Assembly: GCA_034435955.1 (NCBI GenBank)
Contig: DAOTWA010000013.1
Location: forward strand, 1-64,000
Source of the DNA: DAOTWA01 sp034435955
GTDB taxonomy: Bacteria > Chloroflexota > Anaerolineae > Anaerolineales > Anaerolineaceae
Direction of reading: 5' to 3'
DNA length: 64,000 nt
A program made the position numbers and the translations under genes. Shown piece after piece: positions 1 to 8,708 of the stretch; within the stretch, counting starts at the first letter, position 1; every line of letters starts with the position of its first letter. The notes beneath the pieces were generated by a model that saw only the letters and a list, made by a program, of their open reading frames with translations, did not search any database and was not told the origin of the DNA.

Positions 1-713
1 ATTTCGCCCGGGTGGAAAGCCGCAATAATTTCCCATCCGGCGTTGGGATTGCCTCCTCGGCCTCCGCTTTTGCCGCCCTCAGTCTGGCGGCCAGCGCGGC
101 GGCTGGCCTTGAGCTGAGTGAGGCGCACCTTTCGCGTCTCGCCCGGCTTGGATCGGGCTCGGCATGCCGTTCGGTGCCGGCCGGTTTCGTGGAGTGGCTG
201 CTGGGCACCGGTGACCTGGATTCGTATGCTGTCTCCATCGCCAGCCCAGACCACTGGAAGCTGATCGATTGTGTGGCCGTGATCAGCCGTGAACACAAGA
301 TTACCGGCTCAACGGAAGGCCACCGGCTGGCCGCAACCAGCCCGCTGCAGGAACCGCGCGTGGCCGATGCTCCTCGCCGCCTCGACCTGTGTCGGCAGGC
401 GATTCTTGCCCGCGATTTCGATGCTTTGGCCAGGGTGGTCGAGCTGGACAGCCACCTGATGCATGCGGTAATGATGACCTCTACGCCCGCCTTGTTGTAC
501 TGGGAGCCGGCCACTCTGACAGTCATGCACGCGGTTCGCGCGTGGCGCGGAAATGGTCTGCCGGTTTGCTACACCATCGATGCCGGGCCTAACGTCCACG
601 TCCTTTGCGAGGCCGCGATCAGCGAACAGATAGCCGCCAGGTTGAACACAATAGATGGCGTTCAGGAGGTATTGGTTGCCGGACCGGGCGGCCCGGCTCA
701 CCTGGAGGCCTGA
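1..713 (+). CDS. mvaD: Diphosphomevalonate decarboxylase, C-terminal part (5' end outside window)
   Basis: The reading frame is open from the first bases of the window (codons in phase from base 3), so the true start lies upstream. The visible 236 or so residues contain the GHMP-kinase-fold glycine/serine loop (NFPSGVGIASSASAF) and the SGSACRS segment that is characteristic of mevalonate diphosphate decarboxylases. The C-terminal part has the TIDAGPNVH motif. The enzyme decarboxylates mevalonate 5-diphosphate to isopentenyl diphosphate with ATP in the cytosol, so the organism probably makes isoprenoids by the mevalonate route. A possible terminator hairpin overlaps its stop codon. Family assignment is secure from the motifs; only the N-terminus is missing. 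Confidence 0.93.
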   Translation, partial: FARVESRNNFPSGVGIASSASAFAALSLAASAAAGLELSEAHLSRLARLGSGSACRSVPAGFVEWLLGTGDLDSYAVSIASPDHWKLIDCVAVISREHKITGSTEGHRLAATSPLQEPRVADAPRRLDLCRQAILARDFDALARVVELDSHLMHAVMMTSTPALLYWEPATLTVMHAVRAWRGNGLPVCYTIDAGPNVHVLCEAAISEQIAARLNTIDGVQEVLVAGPGGPAHLEA

Positions 714-730
714 TCCAGGCCGACTATTTT
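707..730 (+). terminator. Weak terminator-like hairpin after mvaD
   Basis: GGCCTG (707-712) pairs with CAGGCC (716-721) across a 3-nt loop and is followed by a short T-rich tail ending in TTTT at 730. The stop codon of mvaD (711-713) lies in the stem. The tail is poor, so this is a tentative call. Confidence 0.35.
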
Positions 731-768
731 CTAGCAGATTTCTGATAAAAATAAAGCCTCAAAAGAGA

Positions 769-774
769 TATAAT
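769..774 (+). promoter_or_regulatory. Candidate -10 element for rseP
   Basis: A perfect TATAAT lies in an AT-rich stretch 81 bases before the site-2 protease start. I see no convincing -35 hexamer at 16-18 bases, so only the -10 is proposed. Confidence 0.35.
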
Positions 775-855
775 AAAGAGAAACCTTCTGGAGCGGCTGA
801 TTTCGGCATCGCTCTTTAGGCGGTTATCATCCAGAAAAAAAATTAAAGGTATGCA

Positions 856-1941
856 ATGTCTGCCAGTTTTGTCAGTACACTCATCCAGTTCGTCATCGTC
901 TTCGCCCTGCTGCTCTTCTTCCACGAGTTTGGGCATTTCATCATCGCCCGCTTGCTTCACATCGAGGTAGAAGAGTTCGGTTTCGGCTTCCCGCCGCGCA
1001 TCGTGCGGCTGTTCCACGCCTGGGGCACAGACTTCACCTTGAACTGGATTCCCTTTGGGGCGTTTGTTCGCATCAAAGGTGAGAATGACCCCGATGTCAA
1101 AGGCGGAATGGCATCAGCCAGTCCCTGGACGCGGCTCGGGATATTACTGGGTGGGCCGGTCACCAACATCCTGGTTGGGATCGTGATTTTTACTGCCGTG
1201 TTCATGCGCATCGGCGCTCCGCAAACGAATATCGTCCAGGTGATGGACGTGGCCGCCAATTCACCCGCACAGTCGGCTGGCCTGAAGCCTGGCGACATGA
1301 TCCTGAAGGTCAACGACACTCCGATCACCAGCATCACTGGCCTGCAGGATGCCATTCAAGCTAATCTGGGAAAGCCGATTGAACTCACTCTACGCCGTGG
1401 CAGCCAGACGCTGCAATTGGAAGTCACCCCGCGGGCGAACCCGCCGCAAAATCAAGGACCGTTGGGCATCAGTATCAGCAATCCTTATGTGCCCATCGCC
1501 TTGCCGCAGGCCTTGCCAACGGCCGTCAGCACGGCCTATGAACAAATGAGGCAGATTATCCTTCTGCCCGTCCATTTGATCCAGGGTTCCTTGTCGCCAG
1601 ACCAGGCGCGCGTAGTAGGACCGGTTGGCATGTTCGACATTTACCAGGAAGCCCGTCAGCGCGATATCCAGGCCAGCCAGGCGCCAACGCCGGAATTCCC
1701 CGCGGTGAACGTGATGTGGTTCGTCGGCACGATCTCGATCGCCCTTGGATTGACCAACCTCTTCCCCATCCCTGCGCTGGACGGAGGTCGCATCCTGTTC
1801 GTGCTGCCAGAGCTGTTATTGCGGCGCAAGGTGCCTGCCCAATACGAGAATTTGGTCCACCTGATCGGGTTTGCCACCTTGATACTGTTCATCAGTTACG
1901 TGACGATTCAGGATCTGGTGCATCCGGTTGTGCTGCCTTAG
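856..1941 (+). CDS. rseP: Site-2 intramembrane metalloprotease (RseP family, M50)
   Basis: A 361-residue membrane zinc protease of the RseP/YaeL family. It cuts membrane-anchored substrates such as anti-sigma factors within the bilayer. The first transmembrane helix carries the zinc motif HEFGH (residues 23-27). A PDZ domain lies at about 130-200 (AGLKPGD and following). The second catalytic motif, LDGG with Asp309, lies in a C-terminal helix. There is one PDZ domain, as in many Gram-positive and Chloroflexota homologues, where E. coli RseP has two. An ATG start preceded by AAAGG at about 7 bases fits the family N-terminus. A HEAT-repeat gene follows 19 bases downstream and is probably cotranscribed. 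I see no anti-sigma gene next to it that would name its substrate. Confidence 0.93.
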   Translation: MSASFVSTLIQFVIVFALLLFFHEFGHFIIARLLHIEVEEFGFGFPPRIVRLFHAWGTDFTLNWIPFGAFVRIKGENDPDVKGGMASASPWTRLGILLGGPVTNILVGIVIFTAVFMRIGAPQTNIVQVMDVAANSPAQSAGLKPGDMILKVNDTPITSITGLQDAIQANLGKPIELTLRRGSQTLQLEVTPRANPPQNQGPLGISISNPYVPIALPQALPTAVSTAYEQMRQIILLPVHLIQGSLSPDQARVVGPVGMFDIYQEARQRDIQASQAPTPEFPAVNVMWFVGTISIALGLTNLFPIPALDGGRILFVLPELLLRRKVPAQYENLVHLIGFATLILFISYVTIQDLVHPVVLP

Positions 1942-1960
1942 ATTGGGTTGAGAGGTTCGT

Positions 1961-2989
1961 ATGGATTTGAGTGCTATGCGTAAACCGCCGTTCAAGCAAG
2001 TCTTGAACGCTTTGCTCGACACAAATACTCCATTCCCTCCCCTTTATCTGCACCGCCTTTCGAACCTGGAACCGCAGGAAGTGGAGGAATTGAAAGCCAT
2101 CTGGAGCCAGATCGACACACAGCGCAAACGCAGCTTGTTGGGAGACCTGGAAGATCTGGCTGAGGCCGATGACCTGCTCTCTTTTGATGAACTGGCCCGT
2201 TTCACCCTCAAAGACAACGATCCCGTGGTGCGCACGCTGGCCATCCGCCTCTTATGGGAGGCCGAGGATAAGAAGCTGGTGCCGGCTTTTCTCGAGATGA
2301 TGGAACGCGACCCCGATGTGGAAGTGCGCTCGACGGCTGCATCCGCGCTGGGCCGTTATGTGTATCTCGGCGAGGTGGATGAGATCCCGGAGGAGATGCT
2401 CCATACGATCGAGGAACGCCTGCTGGCGGTCACGCGAGGCTCCGATCATCCCAAGGTCAGGCAGCGAGCTTTGGAAGCGCTGGGATACTCTGGGCGGCCC
2501 GAAGTCCCCGAGCTGCTGCTGACGGCTTACGCTTCCAACGATAGCGGCTGGCTGACGAGCGCACTGTTCGCCATGGGTCGTTCGGCGGATACGCGCTGGG
2601 AGAATGAAGTCATACGCATGCTGGATCACGCCCGCTCCGATGTACGCCTGGAGGCGGTGCGGGCCGCCGGAGAGCTGGGTCTGGCCAGCGCTCGCGAGCC
2701 ATTGATCGAGATGCTGACTGAAAATGGAGACGAGGACGATTTTGTCCGCTCGGCGGCCATTTGGTCGCTCTCGCAAATCGGCGGCGAAAATGTGCGCGAT
2801 GTTCTCGAAAACTTGCTCGAGAATACCGAGGACGAAGACGAAGCCGACCTCCTGGAAGATGCCCTCGATAACCTCAGCTTTACTGAGGATATGCAAATCT
2901 TCGAAATGTTCGACTTCAATCCGGATGGAGAAGAGCGCATCTTCGACCAGGAAGAAGACCTTGAGGATTCAGACAACCAGGAAGATTAG
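1961..2989 (+). CDS. HEAT-repeat protein with acidic C-terminus
   Basis: A 342-residue soluble protein made largely of helical HEAT-type repeats, for example the units around ALDNLS, AVRAAGELG, ALEALGYSG and ASALGRY. Such repeats form scaffolds for protein-protein contacts and, in some families, contain lyase activity; nothing here points to an enzyme. The last 40 or so residues are strongly acidic (many Glu and Asp). No signal peptide or membrane helix is visible, so a cytosolic location is likely. The gene follows rseP by 19 bases and precedes a secreted peptidase gene by 42 bases, so all three are probably in one transcript. Its function is unknown. Confidence 0.8.
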   Translation: MDLSAMRKPPFKQVLNALLDTNTPFPPLYLHRLSNLEPQEVEELKAIWSQIDTQRKRSLLGDLEDLAEADDLLSFDELARFTLKDNDPVVRTLAIRLLWEAEDKKLVPAFLEMMERDPDVEVRSTAASALGRYVYLGEVDEIPEEMLHTIEERLLAVTRGSDHPKVRQRALEALGYSGRPEVPELLLTAYASNDSGWLTSALFAMGRSADTRWENEVIRMLDHARSDVRLEAVRAAGELGLASAREPLIEMLTENGDEDDFVRSAAIWSLSQIGGENVRDVLENLLENTEDEDEADLLEDALDNLSFTEDMQIFEMFDFNPDGEERIFDQEEDLEDSDNQED

Positions 2990-3031
2990 CTGAACCAGAA
3001 AACCGAAGCCGGGGAAGGGGAGAACCCCAAC

Positions 3032-4231
3032 ATGGCGCTATTTTTAACCATCGTTGCGCTGATCGGCGGACTGACCCTCGGGGGGAAAGCACCTTTGCAA
3101 ACATCGGACATTCAGGTCGTTGATCCCACGGTGAGTTATCATTTCGGCGAAGACATCGATTTTCAGGCGCGCATTATCCCATCCGATTCTACCCGCACAG
3201 CGGATATATTTTTCCAGCCGGCCGGCGATGAAGTGCACGTGGGCACCGCCGAGGTTGATAACCAGGGTATCGCCAGTTACCATTTCTCCTTGCAAACAGG
3301 CGCCATTCGACCTTTCGCGCGCATCACCTACTGGCTCCGCTTTAGAACCGCCGATGGATACGAATACACCAGCCCAATGTTCTGGTTCGACTATGTTGAC
3401 AACCGCTTCGATTGGCAGGACCTGGCCGACGGACCGATCCGCGTGCACTGGATTCGGGGGGATGTCAGCTTTGGCCAGGCTGTTCTGAATACCGCGCAGA
3501 AGGGCCTCGATGAAATTCAGCGCATCGTTCCATTGACCCCAAACCAACCGATTGATTTCTATGTCTATCCGGATATTTCTGACCTGCAGGCAGCCTTGCA
3601 GCTGGGAGGACAGGACTGGGTGGCTGGATCGGCCAGCCCCGACTTGGGCGTGGTACTGATCTCGATTCAGGCTGGCCCCGATCAGCGGCTTGAGCTGGAG
3701 CGCCAGGTTCCGCACGAACTTGCCCACACCCTGCTCTACCAGGCCACCGGCAGCGGTTATTCGAATATTCCCGTCTGGCTGTCCGAAGGGATTGCCTCGC
3801 TGGCCGAACTGTATCCCAATCCGGACTACCAGAGGTCGCTGGATGTCGCTCGGGACAGCGGTGGATTGTTGAGCATTGCTTCACTGTGCACGTCATTCCC
3901 CAAGGATGCTTCCGGGGCATTCCTTGCCTACGCAGAGGCGACTTCTTTCACCCGCTACTTGCAGAAGAATTACGGCACGTCTGGCATACAGGCCATGATC
4001 CGAAAGTACGTCGATGGGTTGGGCTGCTCGGAAGGGGTCGACGCGGCCCTTGGTGTCAGCCTCGCCCAGCTCGAATTCCGTTGGCAGAACGACAGTCTGA
4101 AGGCCCAACCCGGGCGGGCTGCTTGGATGCGCCTGTTGCCATACCTGGCCTTGTTTCTCCTCGTAATCACCCTTCCGATGATTCCGGTGTTGATCTCTTT
4201 ATCGAAACGAAAGGCAGTAGTGAAACCGTGA
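3032..4231 (+). CDS. Membrane-anchored gluzincin-like metallopeptidase (peptidase MA-like)
   Basis: A 399-residue protein with an N-terminal hydrophobic signal or anchor, a beta-rich extracellular region, a zinc-peptidase segment and a C-terminal transmembrane helix at about 370-392 followed by a short basic tail. The HELAH motif (His228, Glu229, His232) and a downstream Ser-Glu-Gly (Glu252) in WLSEGIASL fit the HExxH...E arrangement of gluzincins such as the peptidase MA-like group. The catalytic part should face outside the cell. The ATG chosen follows a purine-rich GGGGAAGGGGAG stretch. Its stop overlaps the GTG start of the acylphosphatase gene. The substrate cannot be inferred from sequence. 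Confidence 0.8.
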   Translation: MALFLTIVALIGGLTLGGKAPLQTSDIQVVDPTVSYHFGEDIDFQARIIPSDSTRTADIFFQPAGDEVHVGTAEVDNQGIASYHFSLQTGAIRPFARITYWLRFRTADGYEYTSPMFWFDYVDNRFDWQDLADGPIRVHWIRGDVSFGQAVLNTAQKGLDEIQRIVPLTPNQPIDFYVYPDISDLQAALQLGGQDWVAGSASPDLGVVLISIQAGPDQRLELERQVPHELAHTLLYQATGSGYSNIPVWLSEGIASLAELYPNPDYQRSLDVARDSGGLLSIASLCTSFPKDASGAFLAYAEATSFTRYLQKNYGTSGIQAMIRKYVDGLGCSEGVDAALGVSLAQLEFRWQNDSLKAQPGRAAWMRLLPYLALFLLVITLPMIPVLISLSKRKAVVKP

Positions 4232-4530
4232 GTGAGGCAGGCAAAGCCAATCAAGCGCGTTTACACGCCTTTGTCGAAGGGCGTGTCCAGGGGGTTGGTT
4301 TCCGTTTCTTTGTTATCGATCTGGCTTACGGATTAGGCCTGCGCGGTTGGGTGCGCAACACGTACGACGGGCAGGTGGAAGTGCTGGCAGAGGGTGAACG
4401 CGAGGCCCTCGAGCGCCTGCTGGCTGAATTGCACCGGGGTCCTCGCTCGGCTTATGTTACCGACGTCAAGGCAACCTGGGAACCGGCAAGCGGCGAGTTC
4501 ATCGATTTTCGCATCAGGCCAACGAGTTGA
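4228..4530 (+). CDS. acyP: Acylphosphatase
   Basis: A 100-residue acylphosphatase. It hydrolyses carboxyl-phosphate bonds such as acetyl phosphate or 1,3-bisphosphoglycerate. The signature GRVQGVGFR contains the phosphate-binding loop and catalytic Arg, and GWVRNTYDG supplies the catalytic Asn. The frame is open far upstream, but the GTG at 4228 overlaps the peptidase stop codon (GTGA) and leaves a short N-terminal tail before the domain, so it is the preferred start and implies translational coupling. A strong terminator hairpin follows 19 bases after the stop. Confidence 0.92.
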   Translation: MSEAGKANQARLHAFVEGRVQGVGFRFFVIDLAYGLGLRGWVRNTYDGQVEVLAEGEREALERLLAELHRGPRSAYVTDVKATWEPASGEFIDFRIRPTS

Positions 4531-4549
4531 CTCATCTCCACCGAAATAC

Positions 4550-4584
4550 AAAAACAGGCGCCTTTGAGACGTGCGCCTGTTTTT
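4550..4584. terminator. Bidirectional intrinsic terminator
   Basis: Perfect 12-bp stem: AAAAACAGGCGC (4550-4561) pairs with GCGCCTGTTTTT (4573-4584) across an 11-nt loop. The A-run and T-run give a U-tract in both directions. It separates the converging acylphosphatase gene (+) and the small secreted-protein gene (-). Confidence 0.9.
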
Positions 4585-4598
4585 GCTTTCGATTTGGC

Positions 4599-5123
4599 CT
4601 ATTGCGCTTGTGTGCCCCAGCGTAAGCCGCGCATCATTCCGCTGCCGAGTGGAGTCCCTGTCCCGTTACAGGCGCCAGGCCCGTAACCGCCGGCTTGCAT
4701 TTGGGTCATCCTCTGGCTCATCCAATCAGCCTGCTCCTGAGTGATCTCGCCATTTGCCACAGCTTGCTTGATGGCATCGGCGCGGACATCGAGCCACAAC
4801 GAGCGGAATTCCTCAACCGTTAGGCCTTGAGACTGGGCGATCTGGGACATGGTTTCGCCGTTGGCCAGTCGCTGGTTGATCTCGTCTTCCGATAGATTGA
4901 GTTTCGCAGCGAAGGCGGACACCATCTCATCGTGCATCAGGCCGGTACCCTGACCGGGAGCAAAGCCCCCAGCCACCATGCCGCGCCCACCCATTCGTCC
5001 AGGGCCAATCCCGGTCGAACCGGCGACGGGTGGTGTGCCCGCCTGAGCATAGACAGCGCCGACAGCCGCCAGCGTACCTGCTACCACTCCCACAATGACT
5101 ACCGCAATCCACACTTTTTTCAT
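4599..5123 (-). CDS. Small secreted Gly/Met-rich protein, DUF2680-like helical core
   Basis: A 174-residue protein with a clear Sec signal peptide (MKKVWIAVVIVGVVAG..., cleavage near VYAQA). A Gly/Met-rich low-complexity stretch (GPGRMGGRGM) follows, then a helical region with NLSEDEINQRL, MSQIAQSQGLTVEEF and ANGEITQEQADWM. This pattern is typical of small exported proteins of the DUF2680/YckD type, whose role is unknown. A strong GAGGAGG ribosome site lies upstream. It sits after uvrB on the same strand, across a 116-base gap, so it may have its own promoter. The Met-rich part could bind soft metals, which is only a guess. The nearby histidine kinase also has a Gly/Met-rich sensor loop. Confidence 0.8.
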   Translation of the reverse strand: MKKVWIAVVIVGVVAGTLAAVGAVYAQAGTPPVAGSTGIGPGRMGGRGMVAGGFAPGQGTGLMHDEMVSAFAAKLNLSEDEINQRLANGETMSQIAQSQGLTVEEFRSLWLDVRADAIKQAVANGEITQEQADWMSQRMTQMQAGGYGPGACNGTGTPLGSGMMRGLRWGTQAQ

Positions 5124-5239
5124 TTCTAACCTCCTCAGAATTTGATCGCATCGTACAGTGTCGATAATAGTGGGAGGCTATGAAGATTTTATGGAGAACG
5201 GCTGAAGGTCATATGAAGGTTTATGAATAGCGGTTTATG

Positions 5240-7282
5240 TCAGACCTCTTCGCCCGCCAGCAGCTTGGCGCGCTTCCACGGCGGCAGGTCGGAGTCCTCG
5301 GCCAGAATGGCGCGCAGCTCGTATATCTGATCGCGGAAGGCGGCCGCCTTTTCGAATTCCAGGTCTCTGGCGGATTGCTTCATTTGCTTTTCGAGCTCAG
5401 CGATGATCCGCTCCAGTTCCCGACGCGGCACACGCGCCGCCGCTTCAGCCGAGTATCCGCCGCGCTGTTCGGCGGTGGCATGCTGCACGCTGATCCGCTC
5501 GGTCAGATCGTAGACGGCCTTGACCACACTGGCGGGTTCGATGCCGTGCTTCTCGTTATATGCCGCTTGTTTGGCCCGTCGCCGGTTCGTTTCGTTGATC
5601 GCGCTGCGCATTGCATCGGTAATCTGGTCAGCGTACATGATAACCTTGCCATTCACATTGCGCGCTGCCCGTCCGATAGTTTGAATGAGCGCAGTATCGG
5701 ATCGTAGAAAGCCCTCCTTGTCTGCGTCCAGAATGGCAATTAGCGAGACCTCGGGCAGGTCCAGGCCTTCACGTAGCAGGTTGATGCCCACCACCACGTC
5801 GAATACACCCAGGCGTAAATCACGCAGGATGCCCACCCGATCGAGCGTGTCCACTTCTGAGTGCAGATAATGCACCTTGACGCCCAGTTCAAGGAGGTAA
5901 TCAGCCAGATCTTCAGCCATGCGTTTGGTGAGCGTGGTGACAAGCACTCGCTGACCCACTTCCACCCGCCGCTTGATCTCGCCCACCAGATCGTCGATCT
6001 GCCCTTTGGTCGGCCGCACCTCAACCTCGGGATCGAGCACCCCGGTCGGACGGATGATCTGCTCCACCACCTGATCGGCGTGCTCCATTTCGTAAGGCCC
6101 GGGCGTCGCCGATGTGTAAATGGTCTGTCCCATGATTTCTTCGAATTCCTCCCACTTCAGAGGACGGTTGTCCAGGGCGGAAGGCAGACGGAAACCATAC
6201 TCGACCAGAACCGTTTTACGGGACATGTCGCCGTTGTACATACCGCGTATCTGCGGTAAGGTCATATGAGACTCGTCGATAATTAACAGATAATCGTTTG
6301 GCAGGTAATCCATCAGCGTCCATGGGTGTGAACCCGGCGGGCGCTGGTCCAGGTGACGGGAGTAGTTCTCAATGCCTGCGCAGTAGCCCACCTCGCGCAA
6401 CATCTCCAGGTCGTAACGTGTGCGCTGCTCCAGTCGCTGCGCTTCGAGAAGCTTGCCCTGCGACTTGAAATACTGCAAGCGTTCTTCGAGCTCTTGCTCT
6501 ATGTCTGCGATCGCCTTTTTAAGGCGCTCTTCAGCAGTAATGTAGTGCTTGGCAGGGTAGATATCCACCTTATCGAGATCGCCGTACATTTCCCCGGTGA
6601 TCGGATTGAGCGCTATGATGCGCTCCACCTCGTCGCCGAAGAAGGTGATGCGGTATGCGCGGTGATCCTCGTATGCCGGCAATACCTCCAGAGTGTCGCC
6701 GCGCACGCGGAACACCCCCGGTCTGACTTCCATATCGTTGCGCTGGTACTGGCTCTCTACAAGCTGGCGTAATAAAGCATTGCGGCGGTAAATCTTACCT
6801 TTTTCCAGATTGATGACGATCTTTCCGTACGCCTCCGGATCTCCTAAGCCGTAGATCGCCGAGACCGAAGCGACGATAATCACATCACGGCGGGACATCA
6901 GTGCGGTCGTGGCTGCAAGACGCAGCCGGTCGATCTCCTCGTTGATGTCCGTCTCCTTTTCGATGTAGAGATCGTGTCGCGGGACGTACGCCTCAGGCTG
7001 GTAGTAATCATAGTACGAGACGAAGTACTCGACCGCATTGTTCGGGAAGAATTCCTTGAACTCGGCATAAAGCTGGGCCGCCAGAGTCTTATTGTGCACC
7101 AAGACGATGGCAGGACGCTGCACCTGCTGAATCACATTGGCGATGGTGAAGGTCTTGCCAGTGCCGGTGGCGCCTAAGAGCACCTGGTGACGGTATCCCT
7201 TTCGCAGACCTTCCACAAGCTGTTGGATGGCTTCTGGCTGGTCGCCGGTAGGCTGATAGGGAGCATGCAATTGGAATTCCAT
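5240..7282 (-). CDS. uvrB: UvrABC excinuclease subunit B
   Basis: UvrB, 680 residues, the usual length. It is the DNA-damage verification helicase of nucleotide excision repair, loaded by UvrA and recruiting UvrC. Walker A GATGTGKT is at residues 37-44, the beta-hairpin motif YYDYYQPEAYVP is near 92-103, the helicase motif TIGRAARN lies in the C-terminal half, and the UVR domain that binds UvrC is at about 635-670. The ATG start has GAAAGGG upstream. The gene follows the histidine kinase by 48 bases in the same direction and may be cotranscribed with the pth-mfd-RR-HK block. Confidence 0.98.
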   Translation of the reverse strand: MEFQLHAPYQPTGDQPEAIQQLVEGLRKGYRHQVLLGATGTGKTFTIANVIQQVQRPAIVLVHNKTLAAQLYAEFKEFFPNNAVEYFVSYYDYYQPEAYVPRHDLYIEKETDINEEIDRLRLAATTALMSRRDVIIVASVSAIYGLGDPEAYGKIVINLEKGKIYRRNALLRQLVESQYQRNDMEVRPGVFRVRGDTLEVLPAYEDHRAYRITFFGDEVERIIALNPITGEMYGDLDKVDIYPAKHYITAEERLKKAIADIEQELEERLQYFKSQGKLLEAQRLEQRTRYDLEMLREVGYCAGIENYSRHLDQRPPGSHPWTLMDYLPNDYLLIIDESHMTLPQIRGMYNGDMSRKTVLVEYGFRLPSALDNRPLKWEEFEEIMGQTIYTSATPGPYEMEHADQVVEQIIRPTGVLDPEVEVRPTKGQIDDLVGEIKRRVEVGQRVLVTTLTKRMAEDLADYLLELGVKVHYLHSEVDTLDRVGILRDLRLGVFDVVVGINLLREGLDLPEVSLIAILDADKEGFLRSDTALIQTIGRAARNVNGKVIMYADQITDAMRSAINETNRRRAKQAAYNEKHGIEPASVVKAVYDLTERISVQHATAEQRGGYSAEAAARVPRRELERIIAELEKQMKQSARDLEFEKAAAFRDQIYELRAILAEDSDLPPWKRAKLLAGEEV

Positions 7283-7330
7283 CCGTATCCCTTTCTCACC
7301 GATAACCCAAGAATGAGAACATTAATTCTA

Positions 7331-8707
7331 TCACACCTTTTGAGTGGGCAACTTTAGGGTAAAAATCGCTCCGCCGGCAGGATGGTTGGCAGCCAGCAGG
7401 TCTCCACCATGAGCGCGGGCAAGCTGGCGGGCGATGGCCAATCCCAGGCCCGTGCCGCCGTCTTCACGGCTGCGGGCGCGGTCGGCGCGGTAGAATCGCT
7501 CGAAAATATGCGCCAGATCCTCAGGGGAGATGCCTGGGCCGCTGTCCTGTACAGCCAACTCGGCTGATCCAGAGCTGCATCTCAAAGTGAGCGCTACTCG
7601 CCCACCGGCGGGCGTGTAGCGCAGAGCATTGCTGAGTAAATTGGTGAGAATCTGCTCGATGCGGGCAGAATCCAGGTTGAGGGTCAGATTGTCACATCCG
7701 GAAGCGCACTCGAAACTCATCTCCACCCCGCGGGTTCTCGCTTCAGGCTGGAAACGCTCGACAATCCGGCCGATCAGCGCCGGAAAATCAGTGGGAGCCA
7801 GCTCGAGACTGAGCTCGCCCGCGTCCGCCAGAGCCAGCGTCCGCAGATCATCCACCAGGCGGGAGAGGAGTCGATTCTGGTCGAGCAGTGGCTGGAGATT
7901 TTCCGTATTGAGCGGGTAGATGCCATCCTGCAAAGCCTCGAGCTGGGCTCGCTGCACCGCCAGAGGTGTGCGCAGCTCGTGGGCGATGTCGGCCGTCATC
8001 GCGCGGCGGTTCTGCTCCGCTTTTTCAAGCGATGCGGCCATAAGGTTGAAGGTGCGGGCCAGCAAACCGACTTCATCGCCGGTATTGACCTGCACTCGCT
8101 GGCTCAAATCTCCATGGCTTATTCGGGAGGCCGCCCGGGTGAGCTGGTCGATCGGCCGCAGGAAGCGGTACGCCAGGACGAGAGCCAGAGCCAGACCGAT
8201 GACGCCTGCCACCAGTCCAGCCAGCATGGCTGCCTGGTTTAACCGGTTGAGCAGCGGCTGTTCTATGCTGGGAGGGAACCACATGCCGCCCGCCGCCAGC
8301 AGATACCCGATTACTGTCCCTTTCGAGTCGACCAGGGGGATTGCGCTCTGTAGTTCGGTCATGGAAAGCTGGACGGTCGGGTTGGCATCGTTCGAATCGG
8401 CCACCAGGCGGCCGGAAGCGTCCGCCACTTGCAGGCGCTGGCCCATCATCGCGCCCATGCCCGCCCCGCCGCCTGGTCCATTTCCCTGGCCGTGAGGGCT
8501 ATCCAACAGCGCTTCAACCCCCTGCCAGGAGCCGTGCTGGGCATAATACTGCTCAAGGTCATTCACTAGCTCCTGACTTCCCGCCATCCCGCCGCGGAAC
8601 ATGAAAGCGCGCACCTCGCGCGGGTTGCTCAGCCGTACGAAGAGCACCACGCTGGCGATGGTCACCAGAATGACCAGCACGAAGGACAGGATCAGCCGCA
8701 AACGCAT
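7331..8707 (-). CDS. HAMP sensor histidine kinase (BaeS-like)
   Basis: A 458-residue membrane sensor kinase. A transmembrane helix at about 4-25 is followed by an extracellular sensor region of about 145 residues with a Gly/Met-rich segment (GGGAGMGAMMGQR). A second helix near 175-195 leads into HAMP (LRPIDQLTRAA...). The dimerisation box ADIAHELRTPL has His243 as phosphoacceptor, and the ATPase domain has N, G1 (DSGPGISPEDL) and G2 (GTGLGLAIA) boxes. The open frame extends upstream, but the Met at 8707 lies one base after the response-regulator stop, fits the family N-terminus and leaves no overlap, so it is chosen. The partner is the regulator immediately upstream. Confidence 0.92.
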   Translation of the reverse strand: MRLRLILSFVLVILVTIASVVLFVRLSNPREVRAFMFRGGMAGSQELVNDLEQYYAQHGSWQGVEALLDSPHGQGNGPGGGAGMGAMMGQRLQVADASGRLVADSNDANPTVQLSMTELQSAIPLVDSKGTVIGYLLAAGGMWFPPSIEQPLLNRLNQAAMLAGLVAGVIGLALALVLAYRFLRPIDQLTRAASRISHGDLSQRVQVNTGDEVGLLARTFNLMAASLEKAEQNRRAMTADIAHELRTPLAVQRAQLEALQDGIYPLNTENLQPLLDQNRLLSRLVDDLRTLALADAGELSLELAPTDFPALIGRIVERFQPEARTRGVEMSFECASGCDNLTLNLDSARIEQILTNLLSNALRYTPAGGRVALTLRCSSGSAELAVQDSGPGISPEDLAHIFERFYRADRARSREDGGTGLGLAIARQLARAHGGDLLAANHPAGGAIFTLKLPTQKV

Positions 8708-8708
8708 A

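Noticed and set aside
3886..4227. N-terminal extension of the acylphosphatase frame
   Set aside because: It overlaps the peptidase gene and lacks any domain; the GTG at 4228 gives the standard length.
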